Assembly: GCA_031374125.1 (NCBI GenBank)
Contig: JANMFM010000259.1
Span: 1-6,687 of the forward strand
Length of the DNA stretch: 6,687 nucleotides
Direction of reading: 5' to 3'
Source: JAEYZS01 sp031374125
Lineage (GTDB): Bacteria > Bdellovibrionota > Bdellovibrionia > Bdellovibrionales > JAEYZS01
Shown piece after piece: positions 1-5,565 of this stretch; the first letter of the stretch is position 1; the number at the start of each line of letters is the position of its first letter. Made by a program: the position numbers and the translations under genes. The notes under the pieces are model-generated. The model saw only the letters and a program-made list of their open reading frames with translations. It was not told the DNA's origin and searched no databases.

Positions 1-209
1 ACTAAATTCATCGATAACAGCGTCTTACCGAAGAATGAGGAGCTAAAAAGTATAGAAAGTCCGGAGGTTTTTATTTCCTAGCCGAAGAAGTATTAACCAT
101 TCATCTTTTAGAAAAAAATGTTGTGTTTAGAGATTCTGACAATAACCAATTAATGATTGGTGACAGTTCTGAAAGAACAGCCTATGCAGTAACAATTATC
201 TGTCAATAA
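1..209 (+). pseudogene. Broken 3' end of an unknown gene
   Basis: Two plus-strand reading frames each look coding over part of this stretch. Frame 1 is open from the window edge to a TAG at 79-81. Frame 3 is open from 39 to a TAA at 207-209 and reads protein-like to the end, closing with residues SSERTAYAVTIICQ. The frame 3 stretch has no start codon until an internal ATG near its end, so it cannot be a complete gene. The simplest reading is the C-terminus of one protein that crossed from frame 1 to frame 3 through a frameshift between about 39 and 79. The ending, with beta-strand-like residues and a late cysteine, would suit a small secreted protein, but I do not recognise the family. A sequencing error or two unrelated fragments are alternatives. 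Confidence 0.3.
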
Positions 210-224
210 AACTCTTGTTTGACG

Positions 225-252
225 AAAAAAGCATGCTCGACATTGCATGCTT
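225..252 (-). terminator. Intrinsic terminator read on the minus strand
   Basis: A perfect 8-bp stem, AAGCATGC (229-236) with GCATGCTT (245-252), encloses an 8-base loop. Read on the minus strand, the stem runs directly into six U residues (complement of the A-run 225-230). That is the standard layout of a Rho-independent terminator. On the plus strand there is no U-run after the stem, so it should act on transcripts coming leftward from the ORF-poor block to its right, not on the broken gene ending at 209. Confidence 0.55.
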
Positions 253-590
253 AGCATAACAAAATATCTGGACAGGTTTGCGGTGCAAATCTGTTTTTTC
301 TTCGGTACAAATCCCAACGAAATCTTTTACTAATTTTTTTACTTGTCTGCCGCCAAGTGCCCACTGCGCTACTTCTGCCCATATAGGGACTTATCACTTT
401 TGCACAGCTTTATGGTAGATAACCTCACGCTATCATGTCGTGGCGTTCCGCTCGAGTCTTCTGGCCTTCGTTTCTCGAGTGGCCGTTCGATGAATATCCG
501 TCTCTTCCTTAAAATTTACCGATGAGCCCCGGCGAGTGTCGTCTCTCTTTCGGGCGAGTACCCGATGCTTTTATTTCACGGTCCACTAAT
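225..590 (-). ncRNA. Candidate unrecognised structured RNA
   Basis: This is a hypothesis, not a recognised RNA family. Counting bases, 361-600 is 117/240 GC (49%), while the adjacent 601-720 is 40/120 (33%). GC-rich islands in AT-rich genomes often mark structured RNAs. On the minus strand the block has a promoter-like pair just upstream (597-623) and a good terminator at its end (225-252), giving a predicted transcript of about 365 nt. Local pairing is visible: CTCGAG arms at about 449-457 and 475-483 form a 9-bp stem with one G-U pair, CGGG/CCCG occurs near 551-564, and CCC/GGG near 379-389. I checked for tmRNA, RNase P RNA, 6S and common riboswitch signatures and found none. A decayed protein gene is the main alternative, since a start-less minus-strand frame stays open for about 64 codons (about 196-390). 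Confidence 0.3.
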
Positions 591-596
591 TGTTTG

Positions 597-623
597 TTTA
601 TAAACTTATTGAGCTGATGTAAA
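597..623 (-). promoter_or_regulatory. Possible sigma70-like promoter, minus strand
   Basis: On the minus strand, TTTACA (618-623; 5 of 6 matches to TTGACA) is followed after 15 bases by TATAAA (597-602; 5 of 6 matches to TATAAT). The spacer is two bases shorter than ideal. Transcription would start near 590, precisely where the GC-richer block begins, and would run toward the terminator at 225-252. The -10 box lies within a perfect 10-bp palindrome, GTTTATAAAC (596-605). Confidence 0.3.
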
Positions 624-671
624 TAGAATTTGCCGCAAGTGAAATTTTTCAATAGAGCAGAATTTCTGTTC

Positions 672-695
672 GTGGCTTTGCTTTATCAAAGCCAT
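672..695. repeat. Inverted repeat with TGGCTTTG arms
   Basis: TGGCTTTG (673-680) and CAAAGCCA (687-694) are perfect inverted arms around a 6-base loop, with a further G-U closing pair (672/695). No U-run follows directly on either strand, so a terminator is not well supported. The 7-base core TGGCTTT/AAAGCCA recurs in the inverted repeat at 769-800. Confidence 0.5.
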
Positions 696-768
696 ATGGA
701 ATTCTTGTTTTTTTGATGGCAAAGAAATCTCGCTTAATGTGGCGATTTGAAAAATTCGTTTTGCATCG

Positions 769-800
769 AAAGCCAATTCAAAATTAAAATTTTTGGCTTT
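769..800. repeat. Inverted repeat with AAAGCCAA arms
   Basis: AAAGCCAA (769-776) and TTGGCTTT (793-800) are perfect 8-bp inverted arms around a 16-base AT-rich loop. The core is the same 7-base word found at 673-679 and 688-694, but the arms are in the opposite order, giving four copies within 130 bases. Such clustered short inverted words resemble recombinase or regulator binding sites, which is an inference from their position left of the recombinase pseudogene. Confidence 0.45.
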
Positions 801-905
801 AGAACTCGCTAGAAATAAGCCAGATTTTTGTTAATATCAAAGCTGATTCGAAGGTTTAATTCGTTAAATCGCATATAATCTCAGGTAGTTAAAATAGAAA
901 ATTGA

Positions 906-1556
906 AATTGCTCTGGTCATCAAACACTTCTTTATGGTGGAAAATCTAGAAATGGAGCTGAAATTGCTAAGAACACAATTCTATTTAAAGAAGTTAGAAC
1001 TATTTTTGGATTTGCATGAGACCTTGGCGTTTTGGAAAAAAATCTTTTTGCGGGAATGAAGCGTCGAAAGCAGCCCAAGAAACTGAAGGCTGCTTTAAAT
1101 CATCCCGAAGCAGATAAACTTCTTTTGGAAGCTAAGAGACGAAGTCATCCATACTTTAAGATATGGCTGTTATCCTTGTTTTTTGGATGCCGAAGAAGTG
1201 AGCTTGCAGGTTTGAAATGGACAGATATTGATTTTGAAAACGGTCTTGTAAAGTTCACTCGACAAAATATCCCTGGCGAGGGTCTTGTAGAGAAGCTGAA
1301 AGATGAGGACAGAGTAGTTTCCATTCCATCTTCTTTAACTCCTTTACTTAAGGAACTTCGGTTCCAAGCCACTTCAGAGTGGGTAATTGATATTGACTGC
1401 CACTACTGGAAGAGTGGGCATCAAGCGAGGGTTTTAAGGAGCTTTTGTAAGGAAATTGGAATTAAGGAGATTACTCATCATCAATTGCGGGCATCCCACA
1501 TCACCTTAGCTTTTTTTCAAAGAAGCTTTAGTATTGGTGAGAATTATGTTGTCTGA
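906..1556 (+). pseudogene. Tyrosine recombinase/phage integrase pseudogene
   Basis: Tyrosine recombinases cut and rejoin DNA at att sites to integrate or excise mobile elements. Here the frame is interrupted by a TGA at 1017-1019. Upstream of that stop, the same frame still reads like the end of the core-binding domain (KNTILFKEVRTIFGFA, up to 1016). The longest open part begins at a TTG (1032) and gives 174 residues. It keeps box I Arg in GCRRSEL (residue 54), the beta-strand Lys region VEKLKDEDR (about 88-90) and box II HHQLR (His150, Arg153). After HITLA the protein changes into a short unrelated tail and stops. The box III His/Trp and the nucleophilic Tyr are therefore missing, and the enzyme cannot work. 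A TGA-readthrough gene is unlikely because the C-terminus is also lost. Confidence 0.8.
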
Positions 1557-1577
1557 GGACAAGATGTTTTCTAGCAT
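1549..1577 (+). promoter_or_regulatory. Possible promoter of the lipoprotein hydrolase gene
   Basis: TTGTCT (1549-1554) and TAGCAT (1572-1577) are each 4 of 6 matches to the sigma70 hexamers, at the ideal 17-base spacing. Transcription would start near 1584, leaving room for the AAGG ribosome binding site at 1591-1594 before the ATG at 1602. The match is modest, and the -35 box overlaps the end of the recombinase pseudogene. Confidence 0.3.
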
Positions 1578-1601
1578 GTTCTTTTACCGAAAGGTCACAT
1601 C

Positions 1602-2363
1602 ATGAAATTCATTTTAGTTTTAACTGCATTATTCTTGGTTTCTTGTTCTTCGGCTCCTAAAAATCCAACTCAAAAAACAATTGTCTTGATTCATGGGGCT
1701 CATATGGATGGATCGAGCTGGAGTCAGGTAAAAGTAATTTTGGAAAATAACGGTTTAGAGGTCGTTGCTCCGACAATGCCAGGAAGAGATAACAATAAAA
1801 ATGTAGATCTCAATACCTATGCTCAAGTGGCTTGCGATCAAGCGCCTGACAATTCAATCATTGTAGGTCATAGCCAAGGTGGTGCGATTGCAAATCAAAT
1901 GGTGGGTATTTGTCCTGAAAAAATCTCAAAGATTATTTATGTCACGGCCGTCGTTCCGTTGAGTGGTGAAAGGCCCTTTGATCTTATGGAAAAACGTGAT
2001 GAGAAGGCTTACGCAAAAACTGTGGTTTTCAAAAAAGACAGAGCTGAACCTAAAAATAAAAGAGCATTCCTAAGAGCCATGGCTCAGGATTTTGATTATA
2101 AAACTACAAAGTCTCCTGTGATATATTCTGAACCAACAAAGGTTGCGGGAACTTTAGTAAAATTTGAGGCGGAAGATTTTGACGCCATTCCGAAAGCTTA
2201 CGTTTTTGCCGAAGCAGATATTATTATCACTCTAGCCACGCAAAAGAAATATACCAATCGAACCGAGTTCCAAGAGACCTATACCATCGTGTCGGGCCAT
2301 CTTCCCATGGTCACAAAACCCGCGGCTCTTGCTGATATAATTTTAAAATCGTCTACTCTCTAG
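1602..2363 (+). CDS. Alpha/beta-hydrolase lipoprotein, methylesterase-like
   Basis: This is a 253-residue alpha/beta-hydrolase fold enzyme, probably an esterase anchored to a membrane. The N-terminus is a lipoprotein signal with lipobox LVSC (Cys15). The residue at +2 is Ser, not Asp, which under the E. coli sorting rule points to the outer membrane. The oxyanion region LIHGAHMDGSSW starts at about 29, the nucleophile elbow GHSQGG puts the serine at 91, Asp206 in FAEADII is the likely acid, and His233 in SGHLPM is the likely base. The HGAxxxxxxW and GHLPM patterns resemble the family holding plant methylesterases, hydroxynitrile lyases and bacterial EstC/pyrethroid-hydrolase-type enzymes. The substrate cannot be told from sequence. 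An AAGG about 8 bases before the ATG supports the start. It appears to be a single-gene unit ended by the hairpin at its stop codon. Confidence 0.8.
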   Translation: MKFILVLTALFLVSCSSAPKNPTQKTIVLIHGAHMDGSSWSQVKVILENNGLEVVAPTMPGRDNNKNVDLNTYAQVACDQAPDNSIIVGHSQGGAIANQMVGICPEKISKIIYVTAVVPLSGERPFDLMEKRDEKAYAKTVVFKKDRAEPKNKRAFLRAMAQDFDYKTTKSPVIYSEPTKVAGTLVKFEAEDFDAIPKAYVFAEADIIITLATQKKYTNRTEFQETYTIVSGHLPMVTKPAALADIILKSSTL

Positions 2364-2381
2364 ACACTCTAGTAGTTTTTT
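2353..2381 (+). terminator. Likely intrinsic terminator of the hydrolase gene
   Basis: CTAGA (2360-2364) pairs with TCTAG (2368-2372) across a 3-base loop. The stem can be extended by CTA (2353-2355) with TAG (2373-2375) if a 4-base bulge is allowed. Six T residues follow directly (2376-2381). The hydrolase stop codon lies inside the stem. The stem is AT-rich and not very stable, so termination may be partial. Confidence 0.4.
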
Positions 2382-2398
2382 CCTTACCCTTGTGATTT

Positions 2399-2429
2399 TT
2401 TACAAATTCAACGGCAAAGCTAGTAAAAT
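2399..2429 (+). promoter_or_regulatory. Possible promoter of the small secreted protein gene
   Basis: TTTACA (2399-2404) and TAAAAT (2424-2429) each match the sigma70 hexamers at 5 of 6 positions, but the 19-base spacer is longer than ideal. It sits between the preceding terminator and the ribosome binding site AGGAG of the gene at 2454. Confidence 0.3.
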
Positions 2430-2453
2430 GGCATTCAATTATCAGGAGATAAA

Positions 2454-2906
2454 ATGAAAGCGCTATTTACAAAAACTTTCGTAGTTTTAGGATTAATTTT
2501 TTCTAGTTCTGCTTATGCGGAAATGGACAAGCATTGTGTTATCAACATAGATGTCGATGGGTGGAAGGATCTTGAAACTGTGTTATTTATCGCTGCTGGC
2601 GGTTATGCCATGACTCATGATTCATCAAAAGCAGAATATAAAGTGCAAATCGATGAAGTTGAAGGGCAAGTTAAACGTTGCCTTTATGGATGTGAGGAAA
2701 AACAAGATGTGTTAATGATCATGTCCATAATGAATACTCAAGGTGATGTTGTTTTCACTAAAAATAAAGTTGCTACAAAATACCGCTCTCAAGATTTAAT
2801 GGATGTAGGAAGAGTATCTAATGACCTTCCAACAAAAATGAATCTTCTGAGAGCCATTCCTGAATGTAAAGACTTAAGAGCCTTAGAAAACTTAGAGGAT
2901 ATGTAA
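2454..2906 (+). CDS. Small secreted protein with four cysteines, unknown function
   Basis: I do not recognise this 150-residue protein. It begins with a clear Sec signal peptide: charged start MKALFTK, hydrophobic core VVLGLIFSSS, and signal peptidase I site AYA before Glu23. The mature part of about 128 residues holds four cysteines (28, 76, 80, 138), an even number that could form two disulfides in the periplasm; 76 and 80 lie close together in RCLYGC. Alternating beta-type stretches (CVINIDVDG, YKVQIDEVEG, VLMIMSIMN) suggest a small beta-rich fold. The start is well supported by AGGAG 6 bases upstream. It has its own likely promoter after the hydrolase terminator, and its stop lies 3 bases from the stop of the convergent pgsA gene. 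Membrane anchoring looks unlikely, because there is no second hydrophobic segment or lipobox. Confidence 0.7.
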   Translation: MKALFTKTFVVLGLIFSSSAYAEMDKHCVINIDVDGWKDLETVLFIAAGGYAMTHDSSKAEYKVQIDEVEGQVKRCLYGCEEKQDVLMIMSIMNTQGDVVFTKNKVATKYRSQDLMDVGRVSNDLPTKMNLLRAIPECKDLRALENLEDM

Positions 2907-2909
2907 TAT

Positions 2910-3449
2910 TTAAGATTTGAGATAACCTTTGATGTAGTGATAACCAGAAATCACGCTCAAAGCCACGCTGACCCAAAGAGTCCAATAGCCAATTTGATAG
3001 ATGGGCAATCCAAATAAGGGATAGTTAAAAAGAATGCAAGGAACCGCCACCATCTGTGTAGCGGTTTTCCATTTTCCCATCTTCGCTGCGCTGATGATCA
3101 CATTTTGGGTAGCAGCTACTGATCTTAATCCATCAATGATGGAATCTCTTGCTACAAGAATAATCACCATTATTGTAGTAAGGCGATCTGTTGGAATAAG
3201 CATAATGAGTGTGCTCGAAACCAAAACCTTATCAGCAACGGGATCCATGAATTTTCCCATGTTGCTGACGATTCCCCATTTGCGAGCAAAGTAGCCGTCA
3301 TAATAGTCCGTGATCGAAGCCAAAATAAACAACCCGCACGCAATGATTCCAGATTGAGTCGTATCAAGATAAATAAACCAGATAATGAATGGTACAAAAG
3401 CCATGCGAGAGTAGGTCAGTAAATTAGGTAAATATTTTTTCCACTGCAT
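2910..3449 (-). CDS. pgsA: CDP-diacylglycerol--glycerol-3-phosphate 3-phosphatidyltransferase
   Basis: PgsA joins CDP-diacylglycerol and glycerol-3-phosphate to make phosphatidylglycerol phosphate, the committed step to phosphatidylglycerol and cardiolipin, in the inner membrane. The protein has 179 residues, the usual length. It carries the complete CDP-alcohol phosphotransferase motif: Asp48, then D51-G52-x2-A55-R56-x8-G65-x3-D69-x3-D73, within DYYDGYFARKWG and GKFMDPVADK. The N-terminal KYLPNLLTYSRM is typical of PgsA. Several hydrophobic segments (about 17-28, 34-46, 76-86, 91-100, 134-145, 155-168) fit a multi-pass membrane enzyme. The ATG lacks a clear Shine-Dalgarno sequence; the only AGGA is over 20 bases away. 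Other members of the family, such as phosphatidylserine synthase or cardiolipin synthase type II, are possible, but the length and N-terminus favour PgsA. Confidence 0.9.
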   Translation of the reverse strand: MQWKKYLPNLLTYSRMAFVPFIIWFIYLDTTQSGIIACGLFILASITDYYDGYFARKWGIVSNMGKFMDPVADKVLVSSTLIMLIPTDRLTTIMVIILVARDSIIDGLRSVAATQNVIISAAKMGKWKTATQMVAVPCILFNYPLFGLPIYQIGYWTLWVSVALSVISGYHYIKGYLKS

Positions 3450-3473
3450 ACAAATATTTTTTAGTACTTTATC

Positions 3474-3501
3474 CTAATAAGCAATAACAAAACATTGCCA
3501 A
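3474..3501 (-). promoter_or_regulatory. Possible pgsA promoter
   Basis: On the minus strand, TTGGCA (3496-3501, 5 of 6) and TATTAG (3474-3479, 4 of 6) are separated by 16 bases. Transcription would start near 3467, about 18 bases before the ATG. The -35 box overlaps that of the opposite promoter within ATTGCCAAT. Confidence 0.25.
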
Positions 3502-3523
3502 TACCCAAAAGATTTTATGTAGT
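3495..3523 (+). promoter_or_regulatory. Possible promoter of the glpX operon
   Basis: TTGCCA (3495-3500, 5 of 6) and TGTAGT (3518-3523, 4 of 6) are separated by 17 bases. The predicted start site is close to 3530, which is an ATG of the first gene, so the message would be nearly or fully leaderless. This agrees with the absence of a ribosome binding site there, but the -10 box is weak. Confidence 0.25.
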
Positions 3524-4177
3524 ATGTGTATGAAGATTTTAATTGTCTTGATGCTTATATTTTTCAATTGCAACGCTTATGGACACGCTGAAATTCGGCA
3601 TCCTCAAGATTTTCATAAACCCTTTTGGAAGACTAAGCCTGACGTACAAAAAAAGATTATCAATGATGATTTGATCGTAGTTTCTGCGGATACCGACAAA
3701 ACCCAATATAAGCCTGTGTTGTATTTGATGAAGGTCGTAGCCGGTGGTGCGGTAAAAGTGCCTTTGGACTTTGCATTCCGAACTATCACGGATTATGAAA
3801 AACTTAAAAACGTCGACGATCATTTTAAGGAATCAAAATACGACAAGGAAAAAAAGACGCTTTTTTTGCACTTAGAAGCTTTGGGATATCACGCACGCAT
3901 GCATCTGAAGTTGAGTGAGGCAGAAGTTTCAGGATCGAAGGGCAAAGTAAAGCAGATTCACTGGGAATGCATCCAAGGGCAGTTCCTCGGTATGAAAGGT
4001 GTCTTTCAGGTAGAAGAGATAGAGCGTCAAAAAACTGAAATTTCCATGACTGCGATTTATAAGTCTGAGACATTACCTTTACCTAAGGTTTTAATGGGAT
4101 TAGGTCTCGAAATTGTCGGCCGTCAAGTGGCAACAAAAATGAGACAATATATTTTTGATCAATACAAAGACAAGTGA
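3524..4177 (+). CDS. Exported SRPBCC/START-like protein
   Basis: This 217-residue protein probably works in the periplasm as a lipid- or ligand-binding SRPBCC (START-like helix-grip) domain. The signal peptide core LIVLMLIFF is followed by a likely cleavage site AYG at 18-20. Cys15 is not in a proper lipobox (preceded by FFN). The region from about 68 to 215 fits the fold: VKVPLDFAFRTITDYEKLKNV (about 78-98) corresponds to the first helix segment of RatA/COQ10-like proteins, then come strands through 180, and a long C-terminal helix (188-213). The DYEK segment matches one in the second SRPBCC protein at 5566. Two starts are possible, ATG 3524 or ATG 3530 (protein MKILIV); neither has a clear ribosome binding site. 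It ends 8 bases before the glpX ATG, so it heads the operon. Family membership is by pattern only. Confidence 0.65.
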   Translation: MCMKILIVLMLIFFNCNAYGHAEIRHPQDFHKPFWKTKPDVQKKIINDDLIVVSADTDKTQYKPVLYLMKVVAGGAVKVPLDFAFRTITDYEKLKNVDDHFKESKYDKEKKTLFLHLEALGYHARMHLKLSEAEVSGSKGKVKQIHWECIQGQFLGMKGVFQVEEIERQKTEISMTAIYKSETLPLPKVLMGLGLEIVGRQVATKMRQYIFDQYKDK

Positions 4178-4185
4178 GACATCGT

Positions 4186-5145
4186 ATGGATAGAAACTTA
4201 GCCCTAGAATTTATCAGAGTCACCGAAGCCGCCGCAATTTCATCTGCAAGATGGATGGGAAGAGGTGATTCAGATCGCGCCGATCAAGCAGCTGTAGATG
4301 CGATGAGAAAAGCTTTTGATTCAGTTCATATTCGCGGAACAGTAGTCATCGGAGAAGGGGAGCGTGATGAGGCACCGATGCTCTTCATCGGCGAAGAAGT
4401 CGGAAGTCGTGATCCCAGTGCTCCTCAAGTGGATATTGCTTTGGACCCTTTAGAGGGAACCAGTATTTGCGCCAGAGGCGGAGTGGGAGCAACTAGTGTT
4501 ATCGCAATTGCAGAAAAAGGAAAATTCCTTCACGCGCCTGATACCTACATGGATAAAATTGCGGTCGGTCCAAAAGCCAAAGGAGTTGTTCATATCGACG
4601 AAACTCCCGAAAAAAATATCAAAGAATTAGCAAAAGCTTTAAACAAATCTGTTTCAGATACGACTGTGGTGATTTTAGAAAGACCAAGACATGAAGAGTT
4701 GATTGCTAGTGTTAGAAAAACTGGCGCAAGAATTCATTTGATCCATGATGGTGATGTTTCTGCGGCCATTGCTACAGCTTGGGGAGACACCGGCATCGAC
4801 ATGCTATTGGGTGTTGGTGGTGCGCCTGAAGGTGTAATTTCCGCAGCGGCCATGAAGTGTCTTGGTGGAGATTTCCAAGGAAGATTAAAATTCAGAAATG
4901 ACCAAGAAAAAGCCCGTGCTCAAAAAATGGGTGTTAAGGATCTTGATCGTGCCTATATGATCGATGAATTGGCTCCCGGCGATGTGATGTTTGTTGCCAC
5001 AGGCGTAACTCATGGTCCGCTTTTGGATGGAGTGAGATTCTTAGCTAATGAAAGAGTCCAAACGCATTCGATTGTGATGAGATCAAAGACTGGAACGATT
5101 CGAGAAATTCGTGCCTATCACCACCTCACAAGAAAGCCCCTTTAG
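4186..5145 (+). CDS. glpX: Class II fructose-1,6-bisphosphatase
   Basis: GlpX hydrolyses fructose-1,6-bisphosphate to fructose-6-phosphate and phosphate, the irreversible step of gluconeogenesis, in the cytoplasm with divalent metal. The protein has 319 residues (E. coli GlpX has 336). Family motifs are all present: EFIRVTEAAA at the start, GRGDSDRADQAA with Asp33, VIGEGERDEAPM with Glu57, DIALDPLEGT with Asp87 and Glu90 as metal ligands, HLIHDGDVSAAI, VGGAPEG with Glu215, and ATGVTHGPLLDGV near the C-terminus. I chose the ATG at 4186 over an in-frame GTG at 4174 because the N-terminus then matches the family (MDRNLALEF) and metal-ligand Asp33 and Glu57 fall at the E. coli positions. The gene starts 8 bases after the upstream stop, which suggests coupled translation. 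Some class II enzymes also act on sedoheptulose-1,7-bisphosphate; sequence cannot decide this. Confidence 0.95.
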   Translation: MDRNLALEFIRVTEAAAISSARWMGRGDSDRADQAAVDAMRKAFDSVHIRGTVVIGEGERDEAPMLFIGEEVGSRDPSAPQVDIALDPLEGTSICARGGVGATSVIAIAEKGKFLHAPDTYMDKIAVGPKAKGVVHIDETPEKNIKELAKALNKSVSDTTVVILERPRHEELIASVRKTGARIHLIHDGDVSAAIATAWGDTGIDMLLGVGGAPEGVISAAAMKCLGGDFQGRLKFRNDQEKARAQKMGVKDLDRAYMIDELAPGDVMFVATGVTHGPLLDGVRFLANERVQTHSIVMRSKTGTIREIRAYHHLTRKPL

Positions 5146-5193
5146 AAAAATACAGAAGAAAGCTAATAAGAAAATTGCGGAGAGGCACATAAA

Positions 5194-5481
5194 ATGTTTT
5201 GCTTTAAATGTCAGGCAGAAATTTTAACGGTTTCGGGAGTTCCCGTAGGGAGAAGAGAAGACTGTCATTCTTGCGGCTCAGACGTACATGTGTGTATGAA
5301 TTGTACTCATTATGACAGAAGTGCCTACAATGAATGTAAGGAGTCTTCTTCGGACTATGTTAAAGAAAAAGATAGGTCTAATTTCTGTGATTATTTTACG
5401 CCATCGGACCGCAAAGGCTCCGCTGGAAAGTCCAAGGACGATCTGATGTCTGCGGCGGAAGCTCTCTTCAAGAAAAAGTAA
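5194..5481 (+). CDS. Eight-cysteine putative zinc-ribbon protein
   Basis: This small 95-residue protein is likely to bind zinc, in the cytoplasm, since it has no signal or membrane segment. Eight cysteines are arranged as C3-x2-C6, C24-x2-C27, C34-x2-C37, then C48 and C65, consistent with two zinc sites. The second half, CMNCTHYDRSAYNEC followed by ANFC-like NFCDYF, resembles a conserved but uncharacterised family seen in several proteobacterial groups; this is from memory of the pattern, not a search. The tail (66-95) is charged, with a helical AAEALFKKK end. A strong GGAGAGG 8 bases before the ATG supports the start. It lies 48 bases after glpX on the same strand with no visible terminator between, so co-transcription is likely. 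Redox-sensing or a structural role are equally possible. Confidence 0.75.
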   Translation: MFCFKCQAEILTVSGVPVGRREDCHSCGSDVHVCMNCTHYDRSAYNECKESSSDYVKEKDRSNFCDYFTPSDRKGSAGKSKDDLMSAAEALFKKK

Positions 5482-5565
5482 CTTGATCCTAGCTCCTTTT
5501 TGGCAAATAATCGGGTATATAGCGCAGAGGAGATAGTGGTTGCATCAGCAGCTGCTGAAATAGGT

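Larger units (their letters stand above)
624..905. other. AT-rich stretch with hairpins and decayed coding traces
   Basis: No intact gene lies here. Frame 1 reads protein-like with a single internal stop (TGA 748-750): it is open to 747 and again from 751 to a TAA at 832-834, the second part including LKFLALELARNKPDF. A short ATG-led frame from 714 overlaps the first part in another phase, and a third phase is briefly protein-like around 820-855. Frame changes combined with internal stops are typical of a gene that has been decaying for some time. The stretch leads into the recombinase pseudogene, so it may be that gene's N-terminal part or a companion gene of the same element. I cannot assign a family. 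Confidence 0.3.

Noticed and set aside
281..313. Two near-identical 11-mers (CGGTGCAAATC, CGGTACAAATC) resembling a tRNA T-arm or part of a cobalamin riboswitch
   Set aside because: The T-loop lacks the TTC core, there is no acceptor or anticodon arm, and the other conserved boxes of the riboswitch are missing.
196..390. Minus-strand frame open for about 64 codons
   Set aside because: It has no start codon except near its end and runs straight through the terminator hairpin at 225-252. Coding remnant remains possible but is not supported.
343..525. A plus-strand TTG-started 60-residue reading frame
   Set aside because: It has no ribosome binding site and no recognisable domain, has a composition typical of a chance frame in a GC-richer block, and overlaps the possible minus-strand RNA.
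225..590. tmRNA, RNase P RNA or 6S RNA
   Set aside because: No tag reading frame ending in ALAA or 3' TTCGA element, and no GAGGAAAGTC-type P4 motif, were found on either strand.
3034..3397. Other frames open across pgsA on both strands
   Set aside because: They are shadows of the pgsA gene, which carries the full CDP-alcohol phosphotransferase motif.
3539..4073. Minus-strand frames under the exported SRPBCC gene
   Set aside because: They have no domain, no ribosome binding site, and are antisense to a coherent signal-peptide protein.
4174..4185. GTG start for glpX overlapping the upstream stop
   Set aside because: The ATG at 4186 gives the family N-terminus and places the metal-binding residues Asp33 and Glu57 at the E. 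coli positions.
5500..5565. Longer RatA-like protein from TTG 5500 or GTG 5536
   Set aside because: The added stretch is Ala-rich and unlike the family N-terminus. The spacing of GAGGAG to the GTG is too short and the TTG has no ribosome binding site, though the GTG cannot be excluded.
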